A DNA stretch of 33,909 nucleotides, taken from Firmicutes bacterium ADurb.Bin300 (GTDB lineage Bacteria; Bacillota; Clostridia; Oscillospirales; Acutalibacteraceae). The DNA is taken from assembly GCA_002069015.1 (NCBI GenBank), contig MWBL01000019.1, positions 1 to 33,909 on the forward strand, read 5' to 3'. The position numbers were made by a program, and so were the translations under genes. Positions 8,772 to 17,192 of this stretch are shown one piece after another. A model generated the notes under the pieces. The model was not told the DNA's origin. It ran no database searches and was given only the letters and a program-made list of their open reading frames with translations. The stretch's first letter is position 1; each line of letters starts with the position of its first letter.

Positions 8772-9704
8772 ATGAAAAAAGCTGTTGTTACGGGAGCAAA
8801 CGGTTTTCTCGGTAAGGCGGTTGCAGAGGGACTTGCTTCAATGGGTGTTACCGTATATGCTGTTTCAAGGTCTTTTGATTCTTGGGACGAAGAAGTATCG
8901 CATAATATAAGCTTAGTGCAATGTGATTTGGAACATATAGCTGATTTGCAGGAAATAATACCTCATAGTGATATAGACTGCTTTTATCACTTTGCGTGGT
9001 CAGGCTCGGCAGGCCCACTAAGGGCTGACTACTCAGTACAGCTTAATAATGCAAAGTATACATGCGATACTCTATTTGTTGCTTCAAAAATGGGGTGTAA
9101 GCGCTTTGTGCTTGCCTCAAGCATAATGGAGTATGAATGTCTTGAGCTTTTCGGGGACACAGAGGTTCCGTCAGTTTCAAACATATACAGCATTAGCAAG
9201 CTTACAGCGCATTATATGTGCACAATACTTGCCAAGAATATAGGAATTGAGTTTATACCAGTTATAATTTCAAATATTTTCGGCGAGGGTGAAAACTCAC
9301 CGAGATTAATCAATACAACAATAAAAAAGCTTCTAAATGGTATACAGACGGAATTCACCGAAGGAACACAGATGTATGATTTTATATACATAAGAGATGC
9401 CGTTAGGGCTTTTATTGCAGTAGGTGAGAGGGGTATCCCCTTTAAGGAGTATTATTTGGGGAGCGGAAAACCGCGTCCGCTTCGTGAGTTTCTTGAAGAG
9501 CTCGGCAGTTGCTTTAGCAGTAACATAGATATGGGATTCGGAAGAATTCCGTTTACGGGTAAATCATTTGACTATTGCAAGGTTTTTGATATTGATGCGC
9601 TGACACAAGACACAGGCTTCACCCCGGAATACTCTTTTTCTGAAGGAATTAATAATACTATCGAATGGATAAGAAAGCAGGCGGATAAAAATGCAAAGCT
9701 TTAA
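8772..9704 (+). CDS. NAD(P)-dependent sugar epimerase/reductase (extended SDR)
   Basis: A 310-residue extended short-chain dehydrogenase. GANGFLG at residues 8-14 binds the dinucleotide, and Y139 and K143 in YSISK are the catalytic pair. FYHFAWSGSAGP and GEGENSPRLI are common to 4-keto-sugar reductases of dideoxyhexose clusters such as abequose or paratose synthase. AAGGAGG (8754-8760) lies inside the end of rfbH, and the reading frame ends 14 bases into the next gene, so coupling is tight. It most likely reduces the C-4 or branch keto group of the CDP-dideoxysugar. It is a paralogue of the C-terminal part of the fusion protein at 12283-14421. Substrate and stereochemistry are inferred only. 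Confidence 0.82.
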   Translation: MKKAVVTGANGFLGKAVAEGLASMGVTVYAVSRSFDSWDEEVSHNISLVQCDLEHIADLQEIIPHSDIDCFYHFAWSGSAGPLRADYSVQLNNAKYTCDTLFVASKMGCKRFVLASSIMEYECLELFGDTEVPSVSNIYSISKLTAHYMCTILAKNIGIEFIPVIISNIFGEGENSPRLINTTIKKLLNGIQTEFTEGTQMYDFIYIRDAVRAFIAVGERGIPFKEYYLGSGKPRPLREFLEELGSCFSSNIDMGFGRIPFTGKSFDYCKVFDIDALTQDTGFTPEYSFSEGINNTIEWIRKQADKNAKL

Positions 9705-10245
9705 ATTTGAAAAGCTGCAGTTTGACGGGCTTTATCTTATATCTCCTTTCCTTGCCGAAGACAATCGTGGGTATTTTCTCAAAAACTATGAAAAAGAAGT
9801 CTTTGAAAAGGCAGGAATTGATACAGATGTTTTTGAGGCATTTGAATCCTTATCTGTCAAGGGAGTAGTCAGAGGACTTCACTTTCAGACTGATAATCCG
9901 CAGTCAAAAATAGTCAGATGTATAACAGGCAGAATATACGATGTGGTAGTTGATATTAGAAAGGATTCCCCTACGTTCGGCAAATGGGCGGGAGTGTATC
10001 TTGACGATGTTTCAAAGCAATCTGTGTTTATACCGAAGGGCTTTGCTCACGGTTTTATAACTTTGTCGGATAATGCAATATCTTCATATATCTGCTCGGG
10101 GAAATACTCCAAAGGGACAGATACCGGCGTTGTGTGGAATGACAGCGATATAGGTATTGACTGGCCTATGGAAGGAATTGATAATATAATTATTTCCGAA
10201 AGAGACAGTCAGCTTCAGTCATTTAAAGCATATTGCGGTGAGTAA
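9691..10245 (+). CDS. RmlC-like sugar nucleotide 3,5- or 5-epimerase (cupin)
   Basis: A 184-residue protein of the dTDP-4-dehydrorhamnose 3,5-epimerase family. The catalytic His is H64 in RGLHFQ, and FIPKGFAHGF and DSDIGIDWP are further family marks. In a CDP-dideoxyhexose operon the closest precedent is the ascarylose-pathway 5-epimerase, which inverts C-5 of the CDP-4-keto-3,6-dideoxy sugar and gives an L-configured product. In the region where rhamnose epimerases have two adjacent Tyr, this protein reads SGKYSK with one, which might mean a narrower epimerisation. The start overlaps the preceding gene by 14 bases, and the next begins two bases after its stop. Family firm, substrate inferred. 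Confidence 0.85.
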   Translation: MQSFKFEKLQFDGLYLISPFLAEDNRGYFLKNYEKEVFEKAGIDTDVFEAFESLSVKGVVRGLHFQTDNPQSKIVRCITGRIYDVVVDIRKDSPTFGKWAGVYLDDVSKQSVFIPKGFAHGFITLSDNAISSYICSGKYSKGTDTGVVWNDSDIGIDWPMEGIDNIIISERDSQLQSFKAYCGE

Positions 10246-10247
10246 TA

Positions 10248-11264
10248 ATGGAAAAGAAAATTGCAAATATTCTGATGCAGAGCAGTGATTATTATTCCAC
10301 TTTTGCGGGGGTAGCTTTAACTTCACTTTTTGAAAATAACAAGCACTTCGATGAAATAAATGTCTATTTTATTTCGGATAACATCGGCACAGAAAACAAG
10401 GCAAAATTAGAAAAGACGGCGGAAAACTACGGCAGAAAACTAATAATAATTGATGCAAAGCCGATAACAGAGATGCTTGAAAATGCAGGAGTTCCAAAGT
10501 ATCACGGATCCCATGCCACATTGCTAAAGCTTTTTGTTGTATCATATATAAAAGAAGACATAAAATCACTTCTATATATTGACTCTGATATGCTTGTCGT
10601 TTCAAAGATTGATGAACTGATTGATACTGACCTTGACGGATATGTATACGGAATGGTTGCTCATACAACCGCTTTTGCATATAAATCAATTATCGGTTTT
10701 AATGATTTTGAATTGTGGTTTAATGGCGGTCTGTTGCTTATCAATATAGATGAATGGAAAAATAAAAATTGTGAGCACGCTTTTATCATTAACATTACAA
10801 ACCCCAATACTCATTTGCCGTTTGTTGATGAAGATTTGACTAATCTTGTTTTCCACAATTACATAAAACCGCTTGACCTTAAATTCAACTATCCGAGTAC
10901 TTATGAAGTAATAGGCTTTGAAGCAACAAAGAGAATATATAAATTAACAGAATCTCAGTATAATGAATTTAAGGATACTTCCGACAAGGTCGTCATTTAT
11001 CACTCTTTGCCAATCTTCGGTTTGCGTCCGTGGGATAAAAAATCACAAGCTATAGAAAAAGACAAATGGGACTATTATAAGAAAATATCCGAATGGGCGA
11101 ATATTGAATACGAAGATAAGCCTCTTTCTCTTAAAAATAAAGTTGAAAAGGCTCTGTATGATTTCTTGCCAACATGGATTTATGCGAAAATGCACAGAAC
11201 AGCATATCTTTGGACGGTAAAACAAGCTGCTAAAGGATTCAAATATGAAAAAGGAGAGGATTAA
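10248..11264 (+). CDS. Glycosyltransferase family 8 protein (first of a tandem pair)
   Basis: A 338-residue GT8 (LgtC/GlgA-like galactosyl- or glucosyltransferase) enzyme. Family features are VALTSLFENN near the N-terminus, LYIDSDMLVV with the metal-binding DxD at residues 112-114, FNGGLLLINIDEWK, and the late LRPWDKK stretch, which corresponds to the family's K-P-W motif. It would add a hexose from a nucleotide sugar to the lipid-linked repeat unit. It directly abuts the next gene, a clear paralogue with the same layout, so the two arose by duplication. A soluble, membrane-associated protein is expected. Donor and acceptor are unknown. Confidence 0.87.
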   Translation: MEKKIANILMQSSDYYSTFAGVALTSLFENNKHFDEINVYFISDNIGTENKAKLEKTAENYGRKLIIIDAKPITEMLENAGVPKYHGSHATLLKLFVVSYIKEDIKSLLYIDSDMLVVSKIDELIDTDLDGYVYGMVAHTTAFAYKSIIGFNDFELWFNGGLLLINIDEWKNKNCEHAFIINITNPNTHLPFVDEDLTNLVFHNYIKPLDLKFNYPSTYEVIGFEATKRIYKLTESQYNEFKDTSDKVVIYHSLPIFGLRPWDKKSQAIEKDKWDYYKKISEWANIEYEDKPLSLKNKVEKALYDFLPTWIYAKMHRTAYLWTVKQAAKGFKYEKGED

Positions 11265-12275
11265 ATGAACATTCTGTACCAGTGTAACGATAAATATGCG
11301 CCATACTGCGGGATTTCAGTAACCTCCCTTTTTGAAAATAACAAAGATGCTGATTCTATATGTGTATATATTTTAGACGACAATATTTCAGACATTAACA
11401 AAAATAAGTTTAGTATATTAGCCGAAAAGTACGATAGGGAAATTAAATATATTGAGACTCAGCCTCTTATCAGCAAAATGAAAGAGCTTGGTATTCCTAC
11501 ATACAGAGGCTCTTATACTACAAACATGAAAATGTTTGTCAATGAATTTATCGCAGATGATGTTGATAGACTAATTTATATTGACAGTGACACAATAGTC
11601 AGCGGAAGCCTATCAGATTTACTTGCTGTTGATTTTAACGGCAAGCCGATTGCAATGGTTTTGGACTCGCTTGTTGAAAAATACAAGTGTCTTGTCGGGC
11701 TTAAAGAGGAAGACAGGTATTTTAATGCCGGTGTCTTGCTTTTTAATGTGAAGCAATGGAAAGAGCAAAAATGCACTGAAAAAATCATTGAGCATACAAA
11801 AAAAGTTCGGGCGCAATACTCTGCACCCGATCAGGATTTAATTAATCTGAATATAAGAGATGACATTTTGTTGTTATCTCCAAAGTTCAATATGCAGCCG
11901 GCTCTTTATATGTTTGATTTGAAAACTTATTTTAAGGTGTTCAATAATCCGTCTTACTATTCAATGAGTGAGATTGAAGAAACTAAAAAAGATGTCCGTA
12001 TATATCATTTCTTTCGTGTTATGGGAGAGTTTCCGTGGCATAAGGACAACCTTCATCCGTTTAACGATTTGTTTGACAAGTATATGAAAATATCTCCGTG
12101 GGCGGATTATATAAAGCAGCCGTCACAAGCTTCGGCTGTATTTTCGGTGGAAAAGCTGATGTACAAGTGTCTTCCTAAGCCTGTTTTTGCGCAGCTGTTT
12201 AAGATGTCTCATGAGTTTTTTATGGCAAAATCAAACAAAATGAGCTTAAAGCAGGAAAACAACAAGCTGATGTAG
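11265..12275 (+). CDS. Glycosyltransferase family 8 protein (second of a tandem pair)
   Basis: A 336-residue GT8 enzyme starting at the base after the previous stop (TAAATG). It shares ISVTSLFENNK, LIYIDSDTIV with DxD at residues 107-109, FNAGVLLFNVKQWK and the FPWHKDNLHP stretch with its neighbour, but the two differ enough to suggest different acceptors or donors. AAAAGGAGAGG at the end of the preceding gene serves as ribosome binding site. It acts on the cytoplasmic face to build the same oligosaccharide. The pair gives the operon two soluble glycosyltransferases in addition to the membrane GT2 further on. Confidence 0.87.
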   Translation: MNILYQCNDKYAPYCGISVTSLFENNKDADSICVYILDDNISDINKNKFSILAEKYDREIKYIETQPLISKMKELGIPTYRGSYTTNMKMFVNEFIADDVDRLIYIDSDTIVSGSLSDLLAVDFNGKPIAMVLDSLVEKYKCLVGLKEEDRYFNAGVLLFNVKQWKEQKCTEKIIEHTKKVRAQYSAPDQDLINLNIRDDILLLSPKFNMQPALYMFDLKTYFKVFNNPSYYSMSEIEETKKDVRIYHFFRVMGEFPWHKDNLHPFNDLFDKYMKISPWADYIKQPSQASAVFSVEKLMYKCLPKPVFAQLFKMSHEFFMAKSNKMSLKQENNKLM

Positions 12276-12282
12276 GTGAACT

Positions 12283-14421
12283 ATGAAAACTGTTCGCGAT
12301 ACGGTTTATTACAGTACGGGTAATATTATTTATCTCGGAGCTCAGTGGATTATTTCCGTAATTCTTGTCCGCATCGGCGGACTTGAGGATGCCGGCTATT
12401 TTTCGCTTGCTATGACTGTTGCAAATATCTTTGGCATGCTTGCGAATTACGGTCTGCGTACATATCAGGTATCGGATATCAGCGGCAGATTTTCAGATGC
12501 TGTATATATTGTTTCACGCCTTATAACAGTTGCGTTGTCAGTTGTTTTCTGTCTTGTGTATTCGCTGATTTACGGGTATGATAAGCAGATATTACTTGTC
12601 ATTATGCTGTTTATGCTTCATAAAGCTGTTGAAACCTTCAGCGATGTTCTTAACGGAATATGGCAGAAAAACGGTGATATGCTAAGCATAGGCTTTTCAA
12701 TGGGCATAAAAGGAATTCTGAATTTTATAGGTTTTATCGCTGTATATATCTATTCCCATAGTCTTGTTGTGTCAATGGCTGTAATGGCTGTTTTCTCTCT
12801 TCTTGTTCTTGCAGTATATGATTTGCCTAAATCGAAAAACTGGGTTTCTTTTATCGGACTTTTCAGAAAGTCTGATTTTGAACAAATTAAAGCACTTTTG
12901 AAAACAGGCTTTTTGACAATGCTGTTTGTCGTTCTGCTGAGTGCTTTTAGCGGTATACCGAAGCTTGTTATAGAGCGTGAGCTTGACGCCTCCTTACTCG
13001 GAGTGTTTTCTTCAATATCAGCCCCCACGGTTCTAATATCCACCTTTGCCATAGGAGTTCTGCTTCCTGTGGCACCGAAAATGGCTGATTATTTCGGCAG
13101 GCAGAAATCAAAGGAGCTTTTCAGAATACTTTTGTTAAGTTGCGGTGTTTTTGCGGCAGTCGGAATATTAGCCTACATTGCCGCAGTATTTGTCGGCAGA
13201 GAGCTGTTCGATTTGGTTTTCGGGTCAGAGGTTGCATCATATTTTAATCTTTTCTACTATATGATTGCCATCAGCGTGTTTTCTGCCATTATAAGCTGCT
13301 TCTCAACTTATTTTATATCGGCAAGAAAGCTTAAAGCACTTCTTGCGTTTTCTGCATTAACATGCATGCTTGTGCTTTTGCTTAGCGTAACGCTTGTGCA
13401 TTACCGCGGTATGTTTGGTGCGGCTTATGCAATGCTGACAGCTCTGATAGTGCAGATAATTGCTGAAGGAACATATATATTACGGGATTTACTGAAAATG
13501 AAGAAAAACAGATTAAATTCAGCCGTCATCACCGGCGCTACGGGTGCTGTCGGGGTTGCTCTGATAAATAAGCTAATCGAGGAAAAAATAAGCGTAACGG
13601 TTGTTTTGAACCCCGATTCAAAAAGAAATTCGAATATTCCCGATAATCCGCTTGTTACAAAAATCGAGTGCGATATTTCGGATTATTCATCACTTCCCGA
13701 AAAGATTGGTCACCCTGCGGAGGTCTTTTTCCACCTTGCTTGGAGAGGGACAACAGGGAAGGATAGAAACAATATCAGTCTTCAGTCTGAAAATGTACAA
13801 TATGCACTTGATGCCGTCCGTGCCGCAAAGAAGCTTTCCTGTAAGGTGTTTGTCGGAGTGGGGAGCCAAGCGGAATACGGCAGGGCAGAGTGCAAGCTTT
13901 CTGCACAAACGCCTACGAATCCCGAAAATGAATACGGCAAGGCAAAGCTGCTTGCAGGCATTAATACCCGTAAGCTTTGCAAGGATTTTGGAATTCGACA
14001 TGAGTGGATAAGGCTATTAAGCGTTTACGGTCCGTATGACAGTGACTATTCGCCAATTATTTCTGCTATAAAAAAGCTTTCAAACGGTGAGCGTCCGAAA
14101 TATACAAAGGGAGAGCAAATATGGGATTATCTGTACAGCGGCGATGCCGCAAATGCTCTTTTTCTTGTTGCTCGCAGAGGAATTGACGGGAAAATCTATG
14201 TATTAGGCAGCGGTACGGGTAGGCGGTTAAGGGAGTATTTTACGGAGATTCATAAGGTTGTAAATCCCGATATTGCGCCTTTCTTCGGCGAGGTGCCCTA
14301 TTCGGATAAACAGATTATGTACCTTGTTGCTGATATTGAAGAACTAAAAAAAGATACGGGCTTTGAGCCTGAAGTTCCCTTTGAGGAAGGTATAAGAAGG
14401 ACAGTGGAGATGACGGTATGA
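12283..14421 (+). CDS. Wzx/MATE-like flippase fused to an NAD-dependent epimerase/reductase (SDR)
   Basis: A 712-residue fusion of two normally separate proteins. Residues 1 to about 400 are a polysaccharide flippase with about twelve hydrophobic helices (start STGNIIYLGAQWIISVILV). From about 412 an extended SDR begins: GATGAVG at 418-424, FFHLAWRGTTG, and the catalytic pair Y551 and K555 in YGKAK. The reading frame is continuous. M406 opens the SDR part and could be an internal start, but no good ribosome binding site precedes it. The SDR part is a paralogue of the protein at 8772-9704. It would place a cytoplasmic sugar reductase on the transporter that exports its product. The gene has a weak AGGTGA site, and its stop overlaps the next gene by ATGA. 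Confidence 0.85.
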   Translation: MKTVRDTVYYSTGNIIYLGAQWIISVILVRIGGLEDAGYFSLAMTVANIFGMLANYGLRTYQVSDISGRFSDAVYIVSRLITVALSVVFCLVYSLIYGYDKQILLVIMLFMLHKAVETFSDVLNGIWQKNGDMLSIGFSMGIKGILNFIGFIAVYIYSHSLVVSMAVMAVFSLLVLAVYDLPKSKNWVSFIGLFRKSDFEQIKALLKTGFLTMLFVVLLSAFSGIPKLVIERELDASLLGVFSSISAPTVLISTFAIGVLLPVAPKMADYFGRQKSKELFRILLLSCGVFAAVGILAYIAAVFVGRELFDLVFGSEVASYFNLFYYMIAISVFSAIISCFSTYFISARKLKALLAFSALTCMLVLLLSVTLVHYRGMFGAAYAMLTALIVQIIAEGTYILRDLLKMKKNRLNSAVITGATGAVGVALINKLIEEKISVTVVLNPDSKRNSNIPDNPLVTKIECDISDYSSLPEKIGHPAEVFFHLAWRGTTGKDRNNISLQSENVQYALDAVRAAKKLSCKVFVGVGSQAEYGRAECKLSAQTPTNPENEYGKAKLLAGINTRKLCKDFGIRHEWIRLLSVYGPYDSDYSPIISAIKKLSNGERPKYTKGEQIWDYLYSGDAANALFLVARRGIDGKIYVLGSGTGRRLREYFTEIHKVVNPDIAPFFGEVPYSDKQIMYLVADIEELKKDTGFEPEVPFEEGIRRTVEMTV

Positions 14422-15356
14422 AAAAAATCAGCGTGTTGATTCCGTGTTATAATGAAGAGGAGAATGTCGTTCCTATTTCAAAGGCAGTTATAGAAATGCT
14501 CGGCAGAGATTTGCCGAATTATGACTATGAAATTCTTTTTATAGATAACTGCTCTCTTGACGGAACGCAAGAGCTTATTCTTGGATTATGCGAACAAAAC
14601 AAGAAAATAAAGGCAATATTCAATATCAAGAATTTCGGTCAATTTAATTCACCCTTTTACGGTCTGCTGCAGACCACGGGCGACTGTACCGTTAGTCTTT
14701 GCTGTGATTTTCAAGACCCCGTTGAGCTTATTCCGCAATTTGTACACGAGTGGGAAAAGGGGTATAAGATAGTATGCGCAGTCAAGACAACAAGCCTTGA
14801 AAATCCTGTTATACGTGCAATGCGCACAGTTTATTACAAGCTTATCAAGAAAATTTCCGATGTTGATATTATAGAGCATTTTACCGGCTTCGGTCTTTAT
14901 GACAAGTCATTTATTGAGGTTTTAAGAGGACTTGACGATACCCGTCCCTTTATTAGGGGTATAGTTGCTGAGCTTGGCGGCAAGCGCAAGGAGATTGAAT
15001 ATCAGCAACCAAAACGCCGTGCCGGCAAGACTCATAACAATTTCTTTACTCTTTATGACGCTGCGATGCTCAGCTTTACCTCATATACAAAAATCGGCTT
15101 ACGCTTAGCTACATTTGTAGGCTTCGGAATAGGAGTATTAAGCGGAGTAATCGGACTGATTTACCTTATCTTAAAGCTTATTATGTGGCAGCAGTTTTCC
15201 GCCGGTATGGCTCCCGTGCTTATCGGCATGTTCTTCTTGGGAGCTGTACAGCTCGTTTTTATCGGAATTCTCGGGGAATATATACTTAACATAAACAGCC
15301 GTGTGATTAAAAGACCGCTTGTGGTTGAAGAAAAGAGGATTAATTTTGAGGATTAA
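14418..15356 (+). CDS. Membrane glycosyltransferase family 2, polyprenyl-phosphate sugar synthase type (GtrB/CsbB-like)
   Basis: A 312-residue GT2 enzyme of the GtrB/CsbB/DPM1 type, which transfers a sugar from a nucleotide to undecaprenyl phosphate on the inner face of the membrane. SVLIPCYNEEENV opens the GT-A domain, LFIDNCSLDGT and CCDFQDPVELI carry the acidic metal- and donor-binding residues, and two transmembrane helices close the protein (about residues 232-290, GFGIGVLSGVIGLIYLI and GMFFLGAVQLVFIGILG). It overlaps the fusion gene by ATGA and overlaps the next gene. With a flippase upstream and a YfhO-type protein downstream, it fits a three-component glycosylation route. The sugar it carries is inferred to be the CDP-derived dideoxyhexose. 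Confidence 0.88.
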   Translation: MKKISVLIPCYNEEENVVPISKAVIEMLGRDLPNYDYEILFIDNCSLDGTQELILGLCEQNKKIKAIFNIKNFGQFNSPFYGLLQTTGDCTVSLCCDFQDPVELIPQFVHEWEKGYKIVCAVKTTSLENPVIRAMRTVYYKLIKKISDVDIIEHFTGFGLYDKSFIEVLRGLDDTRPFIRGIVAELGGKRKEIEYQQPKRRAGKTHNNFFTLYDAAMLSFTSYTKIGLRLATFVGFGIGVLSGVIGLIYLILKLIMWQQFSAGMAPVLIGMFFLGAVQLVFIGILGEYILNINSRVIKRPLVVEEKRINFED

Positions 15357-17145
15357 GGTTTCAGATTATATCGCACGCTTTCTGGCAAAAAATAAAATAG
15401 AGCATGTATTTACGGTTGTCGGCGGCGGCGCTATGCATCTTAATGACAGCCTCGGTCACTGCGACTGTTTACGCTGTATATATGTCCATCACGAGCAGGC
15501 GGCATCAATCGCAGCTGAAAGCTTCGCCAGAATAAACGGGGAAATAGCGGCGGTATGTGTAACTACCGGTCCGGGCGGAATCAACGCCCTTACCGGAGTG
15601 TGCGGTGCGTATCTCGATTCCGTCCCGATGCTTGTAATTTCAGGTCAGGTTCGTTATGAAACGACCGCAAGAAGTACGGGGTTGGATCTGCGTGCTATGG
15701 GCGATCAAGAGTTTGATATAGTTAAGTCAGCCGAAGCTATGACAAAGCTTGCGGTTATGGTACAAAATCCGGCGGATATTAGATATTGGCTTGAAAAGGC
15801 ACTTTACACTGCTCTTTCGGGCAGACAGGGTCCCGCTTGGCTTGATATTCCGCTCGATGTTCAGGGTGCATATGTAAATGACGATGAGCTTATTGGCTAT
15901 GTGCGGGAGGATATAGATGCACCGATTGACGCTTCTGTTTATAATACTATTATAGAAAAAATTAAAAATGCCAAAAGGCCCGTCCTAAATGCAGGAAACG
16001 CAATAAGGCTTTCCCTCGGCTTTGAGAGCTTTCGAAGAGTAGCCGACTTGCTTAATATTCCTGTTGTTACCGGCTGGAACAGTATTGACCTTATCGAGGA
16101 CGACAACCCCCTTTATGCCGGCAGAGCGGGTATAATGGGCGACAGAGCGGGAAACTTTGCTGTTCAAAACAGTGACCTTGTTTTGTCAATCGGCAGCAGA
16201 CTGAGTATAAGGCAGGTTGGCTACAACTACAAAAGCTGGGCAAGGGATGCCTATGTTATAATGGTTGATATTGATTCACGGGAGCTGAAAAAACCGAGCC
16301 TTCATGTGGATTTGCCGATTTGTGCCGATTGTAAGGATTTTCTTGACGGGCTTTATGAGGTGCTCGGCGGTAAGGCGCTGCCTAAAAAGGAGCAGTGGCT
16401 GTCCCGGTGCGCTCTTTGGAGAGAGAAATATCCTGTTGTAACGCCAAAACATCTTGAAAACGGTGATGCCAATGTGTATGCTTTCATAAAAAAAATCAGT
16501 CAGGCGATTGAAGAGAATACAATTACTGTTGTCGGCAACGGCTCCGCAAGCGTTGTAGGCAGTCATGCCTTTGTTATTAAAAAAGGCAGCAGATTTATAA
16601 TAAATTCAGCGATAGCGTCAATGGGTTATGACCTGCCTGCGGCAACCGGCGCGTGCTTTGCAAGTGGGGGGGAGGACGTCATATGTATTACCGGCGACGG
16701 CAGTATTCAAATGAATATTCAGGAGCTGCAGACTATAGTTCACCATAAGCTGCCCGTTAAGCTGTTTGTAATCAACAACGGCGGCTATCATTCAATAAGA
16801 CAGACTCAAAGCAAGTTCTTCGGCGGTCCGCTTATAGGAATAGGAATTGATAGCGGTGATCTGAGTTTTCCGAGCTTAAAGCGTATAGCCTATGCATATG
16901 ATATACCTTATTTTTATGCAGATAAAACGCAGAAGCTTGAAGATACTGTCCGTAAAGCGCTTGCTCTGCCCGGGTATGTGCTTGCCGAGATAGTAGTGAC
17001 AACCGATCAGGCATTTGAGCCAAAGGCGGCAAGTAAAATTGACAGCAACGGGCAGATGCGCTCTGCGCCTCTTGAGGATTTATATCCGTTTCTTCCGGAG
17101 GAGGAGCTTAAAGAAAATATGATTATTCCGCTGTGGAAGGAATAA
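15346..17145 (+). CDS. Acetolactate-synthase-like ThDP enzyme, probable sugar carboligase (YerE-like)
   Basis: A 599-residue thiamine-diphosphate enzyme of the acetolactate synthase family. E50 in VHHEQAASIAAE is the activating Glu, TTGPGGIN (73-80) follows, and the ThDP/metal motif runs from GDGSIQMNIQEL (about 450) to VINN (about 477). Such enzymes split pyruvate and add a two-carbon unit to an acceptor. In an operon making CDP-4-keto-3,6-dideoxyhexose the known precedent is YerE, which attaches the unit to C-4 in yersiniose A synthesis. I start it at TTG 15346, six bases after AGAGGA, inside the end of the GT2 gene. A role in valine synthesis is unlikely, as ilv genes and a small subunit are absent. 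Confidence 0.8.
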   Translation: MRIKVSDYIARFLAKNKIEHVFTVVGGGAMHLNDSLGHCDCLRCIYVHHEQAASIAAESFARINGEIAAVCVTTGPGGINALTGVCGAYLDSVPMLVISGQVRYETTARSTGLDLRAMGDQEFDIVKSAEAMTKLAVMVQNPADIRYWLEKALYTALSGRQGPAWLDIPLDVQGAYVNDDELIGYVREDIDAPIDASVYNTIIEKIKNAKRPVLNAGNAIRLSLGFESFRRVADLLNIPVVTGWNSIDLIEDDNPLYAGRAGIMGDRAGNFAVQNSDLVLSIGSRLSIRQVGYNYKSWARDAYVIMVDIDSRELKKPSLHVDLPICADCKDFLDGLYEVLGGKALPKKEQWLSRCALWREKYPVVTPKHLENGDANVYAFIKKISQAIEENTITVVGNGSASVVGSHAFVIKKGSRFIINSAIASMGYDLPAATGACFASGGEDVICITGDGSIQMNIQELQTIVHHKLPVKLFVINNGGYHSIRQTQSKFFGGPLIGIGIDSGDLSFPSLKRIAYAYDIPYFYADKTQKLEDTVRKALALPGYVLAEIVVTTDQAFEPKAASKIDSNGQMRSAPLEDLYPFLPEEELKENMIIPLWKE

Positions 17146-17150
17146 AACAA

Positions 17151-17186
17151 AACGCCTGTATTAATTATCAATACAGGTGTTATATT
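17151..17186. terminator. Bidirectional terminator between the sugar operon and the YfhO-family gene
   Basis: AACGCCTGTATT (17151-17162) pairs with AATACAGGTGTT (17170-17181), twelve base pairs with one G-T, around a seven-base loop. Runs of A before and T after make it usable from both sides. It lies between the convergent ThDP and YfhO-family genes, 5 bases after one stop and 7 before the other. Confidence 0.8.
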
Positions 17187-17192
17187 TTTGGA

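Noticed and set aside
12283-14421. Two separate genes, flippase and SDR, wrongly read as one
   Set aside because: There is no stop between the two parts and no ribosome binding site before M406, so as written it is one frame; sequencing error remains possible and is noted in the finding.
15346-17145. Biosynthetic acetolactate synthase for branched-chain amino acids
   Set aside because: No ilvN, ilvC or ilvD is near, and the gene is last in a dideoxysugar operon, overlapping a glycosyltransferase gene.
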